From an uncultured Flavobacteriales bacterium (GTDB lineage: Bacteria > Bacteroidota > Bacteroidia > Flavobacteriales > BACL11): a DNA stretch of 56,250 bases. The stretch is taken from assembly GCA_913031595.1 (NCBI GenBank), contig CAJWCP010000006.1:1-56250 (forward strand). The letters run 5' to 3'. How positions within the stretch are numbered: the stretch's first letter is position 1; every line of letters begins with the position of its first letter. This document shows, piece by piece, positions 18,281 to 28,373 of the stretch. Both the position numbers and the translations under genes were made by a program. Below the pieces are notes generated by a model. That model searched no databases and had not been told where the DNA came from. It saw only the letters and a program-made list of their open reading frames with translations.

Positions 18281-19314
18281 AAAGGGTAAGAGTGTTTCTA
18301 GGAGGGTTTATTAATTATACAAATGCTCAAAATTTAAATTGTAGATCTATTGCTAATTATTTAGATTCAGGTAAATTTGAGGTATATGCTTTAACTGTAT
18401 ATTCTGGAAAGAGAGAAGATTTTAATTTAAGCACTTTTAATTGTTTTTGGCCATTTAGTATATCAAGGCATATTGGTTTTTTATGGGGTATTATTAATAG
18501 TGATATTATTTATCTTCCAAAACATATTGATACCCCATTTTGGGTATTAAGGTGTGCTAAATTCTTAAAGAAACCTGTCTTTACTACAATTGAAGGGAAT
18601 GTGATAGATCAAGATCTTCCGAATTTAATATCATTGTTTGGTGATACTTATAAGATGCAGAGTTATTTCAAAGGAATTCATAAGATATTTGGTATTACTC
18701 AACATCTTATTAATCAGACAAAGAAAGTGATTAATATTGAAGAAAAGGTATTGTCCTTAGGGGTCAATTTATCTGGTTTTGTTAAACGGTTGCCAAAAAA
18801 TCTTAGTTCAGTTATTTTTATTGGAAGTTTAATACAAAGAAAACGAGTTGAAGAGTTTTTAAGATTGGCTGCATGTTATCCAGATATTTCATTTCATATA
18901 ATTGGAGATGGGCCTGAAAGAAATAATTTGAAAAGAAAGGCAACTAAAAATGTTATTTTTCATGGTTTTTTAGAGCATATCCAGATGAGATTAATATTGA
19001 AAGACATTGATTTAATGTTTCTGCCTTCTAAGTCTGAGGGTTTTCCTAAAGTTATATTGGAAGTTGCCTCAGCAGGAATTCCTTCAATTTTATATAACAC
19101 TTATGGTGCTTCTGAGTGGATAGATCATGCATTTGATGGATTTATTATTAATGATTTTGAACAGGTTAGAGAGGTTGTACGTCAACTAATTACTGATCCT
19201 GTATTACTTAATTATGTGTCAAATAATGCATTAAAGTTGGCTGAAAGATACGATTGGAGAAATGTTATTAAGGATTGGGAGTATGTAATTGATAAGCTAT
19301 ATAATGAAAGATAA
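18277..19314 (+). CDS. Glycosyltransferase family 1/4
   Basis: 'VIFIGSLIQRKRVEEFL...IIGDGPERNNL...SKSEGFPKVILEVASAGIPSI'. Confidence 0.85.
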   Translation: MKRVRVFLGGFINYTNAQNLNCRSIANYLDSGKFEVYALTVYSGKREDFNLSTFNCFWPFSISRHIGFLWGIINSDIIYLPKHIDTPFWVLRCAKFLKKPVFTTIEGNVIDQDLPNLISLFGDTYKMQSYFKGIHKIFGITQHLINQTKKVINIEEKVLSLGVNLSGFVKRLPKNLSSVIFIGSLIQRKRVEEFLRLAACYPDISFHIIGDGPERNNLKRKATKNVIFHGFLEHIQMRLILKDIDLMFLPSKSEGFPKVILEVASAGIPSILYNTYGASEWIDHAFDGFIINDFEQVREVVRQLITDPVLLNYVSNNALKLAERYDWRNVIKDWEYVIDKLYNER

Positions 19315-20461
19315 AAAATATATTATTATTTCTCCTTTATTTCCTAGTGATAAGAGTCATGTAGGGAGTTATGTGTATGATCAAGCTAAAGCTTTGGTAG
19401 ATGTAACAAATTATGATATTTCTATTATTAAAGTAGTATCTTTTTTTAATTTTCAGAGTGATTATAAGTTTAAAGGAATTAATGTTAAAATATTTAAAGT
19501 ATTAGATTTTCCATTTTTTATTTTTCCTGGAATATTTCATTGGATTAATTCTTTTAGAATAAAGAGATTCTTTAAGACACATAAATTAGATTGTAATTTA
19601 GAGATTATTCATGCGCATGTATGCTACCCTTCTGTTTATTTAGCAAATGTAATATCTAGTATTGTAAATATTAAGGTGATAGCGCAGCATCATGGTATTG
19701 ATGCGTTACAATTATTAAATTGTAGATTTAATTTTTTTAGGAATATTCAAAGAAGGTTTCTTAAAAAACGTTCTTTATTAGAAATTAATAAGGCAGGTTT
19801 AAATGTCAGTGTGTCTGAAAGAGTTAGAAGAGAATTAAGAAGTTTTAAGCATTATTATCCTAATACTGAGTATATTTTATATAATGGGGTAGATACTACA
19901 AAGTTTTATAATAAGAAGAAATTAAAACATAATAATATGTATGTTATTGGTTGTATTGCTAATTTCTGGAAGATAAAAAATCATATAAGTTTAATAAAGG
20001 CTCTGGAGTTGATAGTTCTAGAAGGTTTTTATGATATTAATCTTAGATTAATAGGTTCAGGTAGAGAATTGTATAAATGTAAAAAATATGTGCAGGATAA
20101 TAATCTCACTTCATATGTTCAATTTGAAAATGAACGTTCTCATAAAATGATTAATAATTTTTATAATGAGATAGATTTATTTGTATTACCTTCTTATTAT
20201 GAAGCCTTGGGATGTGTTTTAATGGAAGCTTGGGCTACAGATACACCAATATTGTCAATTAAGAATCAAGGTATTGAAGAATTAATACCTAAAGAAGAGC
20301 ATCAAAATTTATTAGCTGATGAAAAATCTCCAAGATCTTTAAAAGAAAAGATTATGGGAGAATATAATAGAAGAAGAAACTTTCCTTTTAACAATAAATA
20401 TAATATTCAGAATACTATAACAGATTTTATTAAATCTTCATTTTTCCAGTCAGATGTATAA
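19304..20461 (+). CDS. Glycosyltransferase family 4
   Basis: 'IIHAHVCYPSVYLANVI...IAQHHGIDAL', 'LPSYYEALGCVLMEAWATDTPI'. Likely start MKDKKY at 19304. Confidence 0.85.
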   Translation: MKDKKYIIISPLFPSDKSHVGSYVYDQAKALVDVTNYDISIIKVVSFFNFQSDYKFKGINVKIFKVLDFPFFIFPGIFHWINSFRIKRFFKTHKLDCNLEIIHAHVCYPSVYLANVISSIVNIKVIAQHHGIDALQLLNCRFNFFRNIQRRFLKKRSLLEINKAGLNVSVSERVRRELRSFKHYYPNTEYILYNGVDTTKFYNKKKLKHNNMYVIGCIANFWKIKNHISLIKALELIVLEGFYDINLRLIGSGRELYKCKKYVQDNNLTSYVQFENERSHKMINNFYNEIDLFVLPSYYEALGCVLMEAWATDTPILSIKNQGIEELIPKEEHQNLLADEKSPRSLKEKIMGEYNRRRNFPFNNKYNIQNTITDFIKSSFFQSDV

Positions 20462-21059
20462 TATATTTAGATTTCTTGAAGATAAGAATATTTCATATGC
20501 CATTATTGAAGGGGATAATGATTATAATGGAATTAAAGAAGAATATGTTGATTTTAAACAAGATATTGATATCATTCTTGACTGTAAGCCGTCAAGAATA
20601 ATCAATAATTTAATGTCCAGTAATGACTTTAATTACTTAGAGAATAATTCCTTTTTTTCAATCTTAGATAATTTAAGGGTTGATTTATATTTCCAGAATA
20701 TTAATGTTGGTTATTATCATTTTCTAAGAGTTAGACCCTTGGCTTATAAGCATAAAAGAATCTCAGAGCAAGAATATGTTATTTATCAATTAATAGATCC
20801 GTTAATTAAATTCTCTAAGTATGAGGAGCGGCATAAGCATCGTTTAAGAGCATATTTTGAGCGAGAAGAAAATCAGGAGAGTATAAGAGAAGCACTGTCA
20901 TGTATAATAGGAGATACATTAGCTAAGTATTTAATATATAAGATTTTAGATAATGATTTTGCTTTATCCTTATTATTTATTAAAAGATGTAAGTTTAGGA
21001 TGTTATTTATAAATGGTAATTTTGTGAGAATGATCAAATCAAGAATATTTAGATGGTAG
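20454..21059 (+). CDS. Nucleotidyltransferase-like protein
   Basis: 'YVDFKQDIDIILD' (DxD-like) followed by 'LRVDLYF', resembling a minimal NTase fold. Confidence 0.4.
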   Translation: MYNIFRFLEDKNISYAIIEGDNDYNGIKEEYVDFKQDIDIILDCKPSRIINNLMSSNDFNYLENNSFFSILDNLRVDLYFQNINVGYYHFLRVRPLAYKHKRISEQEYVIYQLIDPLIKFSKYEERHKHRLRAYFEREENQESIREALSCIIGDTLAKYLIYKILDNDFALSLLFIKRCKFRMLFINGNFVRMIKSRIFRW

Positions 21060-22150
21060 TTAGTTATAAACATAAAGACACTTGTTTTCGACTTTCAGTT
21101 CTTGAAATAGCTAATCTTAATTTAAGAAGAAAGATATCTAATTCTTTGTTAGAATTTTTTCAAGGGTTTGAGAAAATGTCTAATGGAAAGGATGCTCTCG
21201 AATTTCTTTTTACTGATAATATAGATTTATTTGTTGTTGATCAAGATTTCGTAAGGATAAAAGATATAAGAATTGGATCAACACAGACTTATTTTCATGA
21301 TAATGAATTGAATTTCTTAGTGAATCATACAAATCCGTATAAGATAATAGTTAATGTTGAAGATAATGATACTTTTCTTTCTTCTGTTAGAGTTTTTAAT
21401 AAAGCTTTTAAAACAAATATAGATTTACAAATTACAACTTTTTATTATCGTATTTTCTTATTATTCTCTCAGTTATGGAATTTAGAAAATAAGTGTAGCT
21501 ATATTCATGCTGCTTCTGTTGAGAAAAATAATCGAGCTATTTTATTCTCAGCAGATTCTGGAGTTGGTAAGAGTTCTTTATTATTACAACTTTCCTTAAA
21601 TAAAGGTTATAAGTTTATAGCTGATGACTTAACAATATTATCTCAGGATGGAGAAGCTTTTTTTCAGGGTCGTTCAATTAGTATTAAACCTTATCATCTT
21701 AAGTTTTATGACTTTTTATTAGATAAAATTAATATGAGTTGTATGCAAAAGTTGCAATGGAGAATTGTTCGTGATAATAGATTAACTTTTAGAATACCAC
21801 CTAAGAAGATATTTTCTGATATATCTAATGGTTGTAAGATTAATAGGGTTATACATCTATGTAATTCTACTAAGCAAGAATTTATGATCAAGGATATTAA
21901 TGCTAGTGAACTTATTAAATATACTATTCCTATTTTAACAAATGAATTCTTTCTTGCAAATAATAACTTAGATAAGTTATCTTCTTTACCTGGGTCTTAT
22001 TTTGTGTCAACAAATAAGATTTATACTGATTCTAAAGAAATATTTTCTAATGCTTTCAAGAAAGTAGATATTAAGTTAGTCTTTGTGCCATATAAATCTA
22101 GTCCAGTAGAGTTATTTAATTTTCTTAACAGGGAAGGATGCTTAGATTAA
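21053..22150 (+). CDS. HprK-related / PEPCK-like P-loop kinase
   Basis: 'YIHAASVEKNNRAILFSADSGVGKSSLLLQLSLNKGYKFIADDLTIL': Walker A plus HprK-like 'ADD' segment. Confidence 0.7.
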   Translation: MVVSYKHKDTCFRLSVLEIANLNLRRKISNSLLEFFQGFEKMSNGKDALEFLFTDNIDLFVVDQDFVRIKDIRIGSTQTYFHDNELNFLVNHTNPYKIIVNVEDNDTFLSSVRVFNKAFKTNIDLQITTFYYRIFLLFSQLWNLENKCSYIHAASVEKNNRAILFSADSGVGKSSLLLQLSLNKGYKFIADDLTILSQDGEAFFQGRSISIKPYHLKFYDFLLDKINMSCMQKLQWRIVRDNRLTFRIPPKKIFSDISNGCKINRVIHLCNSTKQEFMIKDINASELIKYTIPILTNEFFLANNNLDKLSSLPGSYFVSTNKIYTDSKEIFSNAFKKVDIKLVFVPYKSSPVELFNFLNREGCLD

Positions 22151-23583
22151 TTATAAGGCAATCGAATTGGGGAATCATGGGTGCAATATTTGGTTTTGCG
22201 ATAGGATTTTTTATAAAAATATATTTGATTGGCATTGTGACTCTTGAAGAATGGGGGAAATATGCAGCTGCTCAAACTTTCAGCTCTATTTCAGAAACAA
22301 TTCTTTCTATAGGTATCCCATATATTATTATTCGATTTTTCCCTTCTTTTATTGAGAATAATAAGGATAAGGCTAGTAGGATTGCTAATCTTTTTATAAG
22401 ATACGCCCTGATTATCGGCAGTCTCTTTTTAGGGGTAATTTATTTTTCAGCTGATTATATTAATGATATTCTATATGGTGAAATTGATGGTTTTAGTTGG
22501 ATATTATTTTTTATGTGCATACATATTCCAATTAGTCTTTTATTTGGAATTGTAATTTCATTATATCGATCTGTATTAAAAATTAAGGAGATTGTATTAT
22601 ATGGTACAGTAGTAGCAGTTTCATTAAGAGCTATTCTTACATTTATTGTTTTTCAATATACATCCAATATTATTCATTTTATCTTGATTGAGGTGCTAAC
22701 ACAAGTATTAATTCTTTTTATTTTATTATACCTGTTTAATAAGAATGAGTTCACATTATTTATTAAGTCAGATTGTAGAGAATTAACAGATGATAAAGAG
22801 ATTATAAATTATGGAAAAAAAATGTTTCTCACTTCTATTATCGCATTCATTTCAGGTAATGTATTAAGTTTTATAATTAGTATTAAATTGCCTTCTGCAG
22901 ACATTGGAGCGTATAATATTTTACTTACACTTACTGGCTTAACAACTTTCCTGTTAATTAACTTAAATAAAGTATTTGCTCCTGCAATATCTAAATTATA
23001 TGCTGGTAATAATCTTATTGAATTAAATGAATTATACAAGAAAACTACATTCTTTATTAATATTTTCACTATACCATTGATTGTTATTCTTACAATATTT
23101 TCTGATGAGATTTTATCTCTTTATACTTCAGAAATGTTAAATTATAAAAAGTATTTATTTTTTATGCTAGCAGGAGGATTATTGTCTTTAGCAGCAGGAA
23201 GTTCAGGTACACTTATGATTATGGCTGGGTTGGAGAAACAAAATTTGTATATACAATTTATTCGTTCTATTCTATTAATTATACTTTCTTTAATCTTTAT
23301 TCCTATTTTTGGTTTATATAGTGCGGTAATTTTATATGTCTCTTTTATGTTTTTTGTGAATTTGAGTCAGCTTATTTTTATATATAAAAATATAAAGATA
23401 TCTCCGTTTTCGAATGAATTAATATTTTTATTAATTATCACCTTTTTGGTTATGTATGTTGCTATTTCACAGGATTATGAGTTTAATCTATATCATTATA
23501 TTTTTTTACCATTTTGTGTATATGCAGGTTATTTTTTATTAATGTTTATTCCTCTTAAGAGAATTATTAAAGATTTATTATGA
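22138..23583 (+). CDS. Polysaccharide flippase (Wzx/MOP superfamily)
   Basis: About 12-14 hydrophobic segments; 'GIPYIIIRFFPSF', 'GTLMIMAGLEKQNLYIQF'. Confidence 0.85.
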   Translation: MLRLIIRQSNWGIMGAIFGFAIGFFIKIYLIGIVTLEEWGKYAAAQTFSSISETILSIGIPYIIIRFFPSFIENNKDKASRIANLFIRYALIIGSLFLGVIYFSADYINDILYGEIDGFSWILFFMCIHIPISLLFGIVISLYRSVLKIKEIVLYGTVVAVSLRAILTFIVFQYTSNIIHFILIEVLTQVLILFILLYLFNKNEFTLFIKSDCRELTDDKEIINYGKKMFLTSIIAFISGNVLSFIISIKLPSADIGAYNILLTLTGLTTFLLINLNKVFAPAISKLYAGNNLIELNELYKKTTFFINIFTIPLIVILTIFSDEILSLYTSEMLNYKKYLFFMLAGGLLSLAAGSSGTLMIMAGLEKQNLYIQFIRSILLIILSLIFIPIFGLYSAVILYVSFMFFVNLSQLIFIYKNIKISPFSNELIFLLIITFLVMYVAISQDYEFNLYHYIFLPFCVYAGYFLLMFIPLKRIIKDLL

Positions 23584-24431
23584 TCAAATATACATTTGCT
23601 TCTTTAGGTAAATTAGAAAGTGTTGGATTACGGGTAGGTGGAGCTGGATTAGGTAATATATTAATTCCTTGGGCTACAGCGTTAGTTTATGCTAAGAAAC
23701 ATAAACTATTGCGTATACAAACAACTTGGAGGACTATTAAGTTAGGGACTTTTATTAGAAAAGAAAGAGATAAAAGAATGTATTTAGACTTGTTTACTAG
23801 AGAAGAAGGAGTATCAGGTATTCGTAAATTCTTTTTGCTCAATTTTTCTAATCAAGTAAAAATATTTTCTTCTATTGCTAATTTATTTGAATCCTTTAAG
23901 GATCAGCATACGTTTGTAAGAGATGAATTATTGCAGATTGTGAATCCCTATCATATGAAGAAAGTAGAGTCATTTGATAGCAACTCTATTGCTTTGCATA
24001 TACGAATGGGAGACTTCTTAATTTCTAAAGATGAAACTTTGCTTAGAAACGGAGCATGGAATTATAGGATTCCATTAAGATGGTATATTTCTCTTATTAA
24101 GAGAATTAGATTAATAACAGATCTTCCTGTGTATATTTTTTCAGATGGATCTGATGAAGATCTTGCAGATATTTTAAAATTAGATAATTGTAAACGGGCT
24201 TACTTTGGTTCTGCAATATCTGATATGATTGCCTTAAGTAGATCTAGGTTATTGATTGCTTCTGGTAGTACTTTTAGTATGTGGGCTTCTTTTTTAGGTC
24301 AAACACCAACAATTTGGTTTCCTGGTCAAATGCGACAAGCATTAATCTTAAATTCTAATATTTTTGAAGGAGAGATTGATTATGATGAAGAATTACCCTT
24401 GAATGTGAAAAAAGTTTTTAATAATGATTAG
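23580..24431 (+). CDS. GT11-like (alpha-1,2-fucosyltransferase family) protein
   Basis: 'IALHIRMGDFL', 'VYIFSDGSDEDL', 'DMIALSRSRLLIASGSTFSMWASFLG'. Confidence 0.7.
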   Translation: MIKYTFASLGKLESVGLRVGGAGLGNILIPWATALVYAKKHKLLRIQTTWRTIKLGTFIRKERDKRMYLDLFTREEGVSGIRKFFLLNFSNQVKIFSSIANLFESFKDQHTFVRDELLQIVNPYHMKKVESFDSNSIALHIRMGDFLISKDETLLRNGAWNYRIPLRWYISLIKRIRLITDLPVYIFSDGSDEDLADILKLDNCKRAYFGSAISDMIALSRSRLLIASGSTFSMWASFLGQTPTIWFPGQMRQALILNSNIFEGEIDYDEELPLNVKKVFNND

Positions 24432-25554
24432 ATGGATTTTTAAATATTCAGCATGTCTTTTAATACTTAATACTATTATTTTATCTATTCCTCAGACATA
24501 TGTTCTTGGAAATCAGATATTTTTAAGCTTAATGGGTTTGTTTGCTATTCTGTTAATTTTAAATCCTAAGTCAATTAAGGAGGTTATCTTTCATAAAGCA
24601 TTCTCTTTTTTTCTTTTCATTAATATTATTAACATCATTTATTTTATACTCTTTCATAATTTTAGTGATATTGAGGCAATAAAGTATTTACTTGCAAGAG
24701 GAGTGCAGTTTTCTATTATATCTATTTCGGTATTTTTTCATTTAGATTTTTATAAATATAAATTTCCAGAGCTTTTAGTGAATATTACATTTATTTTATT
24801 TCTCATTAGTTTGTTTTTGTATCCAGATATTTTTTCTGGAAGATATAGTGGATTAATTTGGAATCCTAATATGCTTTCCTCCCTATCAGTTATTGTTTTT
24901 GCTTTACTTTTTCTAAGTGAAAAAAATAAAAGTAATTTAGATGTTTTTAAACTTTCTTTGTTCTTAACCTTTGCTCTTGCTAGCGGTTCAAGAGGGACCT
25001 TAGTGGCTTTATTTCTTATTTTTTTGTTAAAATATGGGTTTTCTTATAAAAATTTCTTTTTTGGTTTTGTTTTTATAGCAGTTTTTTTTCTAGTAAAAGA
25101 TTTCCAACTTGACACTAGTTTTAATCGTATTAGTAGCCAAACAATACTTAATGATAGAATATTACAATTTAAATATGCAATAGAATCAATTAAGAATAAA
25201 TATTTATTTGGTTATGGATTAGATAAATATGCTTATATTGATAAAAGTTTAGTGCCTCTTCATTTAAAAGGAGCTCTTATAGGAGCTCATAATGGTTATC
25301 TGGCTATTCTCACACAATATGGTATTATATTTGGGTCTATGATTCTTTTAATGATCCTTAGACAGTCTTATTTATCATATACTTTTTTTATAAATAATGG
25401 AGGGTATAGTAAAATTTTTATATTTATTATATTATATACTCTCATAGCATCTATTTATGAGTCTTTAATGGTAGGGATCAATGAATTTCACACGGTTCTC
25501 TTTTGGCTTTCTCTGTCTATAATTTCACTTTCAATATTTTATGCAAAACAATAA
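24424..25554 (+). CDS. O-antigen ligase/polymerase (Wzy-like) membrane protein
   Basis: Multi-TM; 'LASGSRGTLVALFLIFLLKY', 'GYGLDKYAYI...HNGYLAILTQYGIIFG'. Confidence 0.8.
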   Translation: MIRWIFKYSACLLILNTIILSIPQTYVLGNQIFLSLMGLFAILLILNPKSIKEVIFHKAFSFFLFINIINIIYFILFHNFSDIEAIKYLLARGVQFSIISISVFFHLDFYKYKFPELLVNITFILFLISLFLYPDIFSGRYSGLIWNPNMLSSLSVIVFALLFLSEKNKSNLDVFKLSLFLTFALASGSRGTLVALFLIFLLKYGFSYKNFFFGFVFIAVFFLVKDFQLDTSFNRISSQTILNDRILQFKYAIESIKNKYLFGYGLDKYAYIDKSLVPLHLKGALIGAHNGYLAILTQYGIIFGSMILLMILRQSYLSYTFFINNGGYSKIFIFIILYTLIASIYESLMVGINEFHTVLFWLSLSIISLSIFYAKQ

Positions 25555-26590
25555 TATTAAACTTATTGAAGATATCGAAAGATTTAAAGATCTTAAAGAG
25601 GAATGGGATCTATTATATAATTGTGCTCTATATCCAGTTTTTCAATCATTTTCATTTAATTATGCAGCGTGGCAATTTCAGCTTTCTGAATCAAAAAAGA
25701 ATCAGTTGAAGATTGTAGTTATTTTTAATGATAATCAGTTAGTTGCTATATTCCCTTTTTATTTGGATTCCAAAAAATGTTTAAGGTTTATTGCTGACAT
25801 ACATGTTGATTTTTGTGATTGTCTTACTAATAACACATTAATTGATTTTCAGGATGTTTATTTTTTTTTAGAAAAGAGAATAGGGTTTAAATCTATCAGG
25901 CTAATCAATATAGTAGAAGATTCAAATATTTATACGAGCTTGACTAGATTTAATTTTAAAAACAAGTTGTTTCTTAGTAGTACTGAATATTCGACTCTTT
26001 ATATAGAAAAGGGAGAATTTCCTTATAATGTACCTAGCTATCGATCCCATCAAAAGCATCGAATTAATAAAGCAGCAAAAAAACATTGCCTAAAAGAACA
26101 TGTCTTATTGACTTTTCCAAATGATGCCTTCCCAGAGAGTGACTTGATTAGATTGCGAGATATTATGATCCTAGGAGGGATAAGGGACGATAATTTTTTA
26201 GATAATAATTTTTTATTATTTATTAGAAAATTATATAATTCTAATCTTATGATGTTAGGGTGTTTAAAGCATGAAGGTCAGATACAAGCTATTAATCTAG
26301 TTCTTAAGAGATTAGACGGGGAACTTCTTTTTTGGATTGATCTATTTAATCAGGAGCAGATGATAAATATTGCTAACTATATTAATTTATTGCAAAAAAC
26401 TTCTATTGAAGATAATGCAAGAATTAATTTTGGTAGAGGTAGATATTTTTACAAGGTTTCAAATTTTGCTCCTTGCTTTAAACAGTTATATTCCGTTTAT
26501 TTGTTTCCCAACAGCTTTAGCAAGATGAGCTTTATTATATTTGAGCAATTTAGACAAATACTAAGGTTAATATATAAGAAGATAAGATAA
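25541..26590 (+). CDS. GNAT-family (FemAB/BioF2-like) acyltransferase
   Basis: 'EEWDLLYNCALYPVFQSFSFNYAAWQF', C-terminal 'INFGRGRYFYKVSNFAPCFKQLYSVYLF'. Confidence 0.65.
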   Translation: MQNNNIKLIEDIERFKDLKEEWDLLYNCALYPVFQSFSFNYAAWQFQLSESKKNQLKIVVIFNDNQLVAIFPFYLDSKKCLRFIADIHVDFCDCLTNNTLIDFQDVYFFLEKRIGFKSIRLINIVEDSNIYTSLTRFNFKNKLFLSSTEYSTLYIEKGEFPYNVPSYRSHQKHRINKAAKKHCLKEHVLLTFPNDAFPESDLIRLRDIMILGGIRDDNFLDNNFLLFIRKLYNSNLMMLGCLKHEGQIQAINLVLKRLDGELLFWIDLFNQEQMINIANYINLLQKTSIEDNARINFGRGRYFYKVSNFAPCFKQLYSVYLFPNSFSKMSFIIFEQFRQILRLIYKKIR

Positions 26591-27639
26591 TGAAGATTTT
26601 TTGCTACTTTGTGGAGCCTGCATCATATACAATAGATTTAGCAAATAATATATATGAAAAAAAGAATATAGATTATTGTTTTATTAATTCTACTACTCTT
26701 GTGCCTTCTAAGATTAATACTCAGAAAGACTTTTTAGATAATTTGGGGTTTATTTCAAGGTTAGTGTATGTATATAATATTTTTAGAAAGTATGATTTTA
26801 TTATTATAAATGGCTATAATAATTACCCTTTCTTATTATCTTTTATATTTAATTTATTCTCTTTTAAAAAGAAGTATATTGCTATAGAGTCTGATACTCA
26901 GTTAAGTGTTCCAGCTAATATTTTAAAGCGATTTTGTAAATGGGTTTATTTGTCTATTATTTTTAATCATAATTATATTTTTGGTTTTGCAGCAGGAAAT
27001 TTTTCACATAAAGATTTGTTTCGTAGTTATGGTATGAAAGAAGAAAGGATTTTTTTAATGCCATTAATGGTTGATAATCAGCGATTTTATTGTCATAATA
27101 AAGAGTTTTCAGATATTTTTACTTTTTTATATATAGGAAGATTAGTTAAGCATAAAGGAGTTGAAGAATTAATAAATATATTTAATTCTCATTTTATAGG
27201 AAAGAAGGCTGTTCTAAGAATAGTAGGTGGAGGAAAAGAAGCAGATTATTTAAATAAAAGATATGCTTCTGACCAGATTATATTTGCAGGTAAGAAATCT
27301 AATCATGAGTTAATACATGAATTACACTCTGCCTCTTGTTTTGTTTGCCCCTCTTTGTTTGAGCCTTGGGGTTTAGTTGTAAATGAAGCATTATCAGCTG
27401 CTTTACCTGTTATTTGCACAAAACATGTAGGAGCAAGTTCTGATTTAATTTTAGGTAAGAATACAGGTTTTATTAGTTGTGATATGAATGATTTTGGTAA
27501 TAAAATGTTAACACTCTATAATGATCCTATGTTGCTGAGAGAGTTTTCTAAGAATGCTAATTTTATGATGTTAGACAATTGGAATTACGATTTGTATTCT
27601 AATTGTTTAGATGATTTTATAGAGATTATTAAAAGATGA
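26590..27639 (+). CDS. Glycosyltransferase family 4
   Basis: 'FLYIGRLVKHKGVEELINIFNS...FVCPSLFEPWGLVVNEALSAALPVI'. Confidence 0.87.
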   Translation: MKIFCYFVEPASYTIDLANNIYEKKNIDYCFINSTTLVPSKINTQKDFLDNLGFISRLVYVYNIFRKYDFIIINGYNNYPFLLSFIFNLFSFKKKYIAIESDTQLSVPANILKRFCKWVYLSIIFNHNYIFGFAAGNFSHKDLFRSYGMKEERIFLMPLMVDNQRFYCHNKEFSDIFTFLYIGRLVKHKGVEELINIFNSHFIGKKAVLRIVGGGKEADYLNKRYASDQIIFAGKKSNHELIHELHSASCFVCPSLFEPWGLVVNEALSAALPVICTKHVGASSDLILGKNTGFISCDMNDFGNKMLTLYNDPMLLREFSKNANFMMLDNWNYDLYSNCLDDFIEIIKR

Positions 27640-28373
27640 ATGTATTTTCGAATATAAGAGTTTTTTTAGTTAGGTTTTATTCTTTTTTTCTTTCTAACAG
27701 AAAAAGTAAGGTTATTTTCTATCATGATTTACATTCAGATATAAAATATACTGACATGTCAACACCTCTAAATTTATTTGTAGAACATGTTAATATTATA
27801 CGCAATAGTGGTTATGAGATTGTAAATAAGATTAATAAGGAAAAAGGTCAAATTGAAATATCTTTTGATGATGGTTTCTTAGGTGTTTATGATAATATCA
27901 ATGTTATTAGGGATTTAAATATCCCTATTCAATTATTTGTTGTGTCTTCTTATTTAGGCCGAAAAAACCATATTAATAAAGATCAATTATTAGAATTAAG
28001 TTTATTGTCACAAGTAACTATTTCATCTCATACTCATAATCATTATAGATTAGATTCTTTACAAGAAAATGAGGTGCTTTATGATTTAGAAATGTCAAAG
28101 AAGGTTATTGAAGGCTTAATTAATGAGAAGATTGCTTCTATTTGTTTTCCAGAGGGTATATTTAATCTAAAAATTATAAATATTGCAAGAAAGGTAGGTT
28201 TTTCTTGTTTATATATTTCTATTCCTGGTTTTTATTCTGATTTTTTTCTACCTGGAGTTATAAAAAGAAGTCTAGTGCAGTTTGCTAGTGCTAATGAATT
28301 TAAAGCGATTTTAAGAGGAGGAGACCATATATTGTATTGGTGGTATAAATATAAGCATTATATACAGTCATGA
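27636..28373 (+). CDS. Polysaccharide deacetylase family protein
   Basis: 'IEISFDDGFLGVYDNINVI', 'VTISSHTHNHYRLDSL'. Confidence 0.82.
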   Translation: MNVFSNIRVFLVRFYSFFLSNRKSKVIFYHDLHSDIKYTDMSTPLNLFVEHVNIIRNSGYEIVNKINKEKGQIEISFDDGFLGVYDNINVIRDLNIPIQLFVVSSYLGRKNHINKDQLLELSLLSQVTISSHTHNHYRLDSLQENEVLYDLEMSKKVIEGLINEKIASICFPEGIFNLKIINIARKVGFSCLYISIPGFYSDFFLPGVIKRSLVQFASANEFKAILRGGDHILYWWYKYKHYIQS

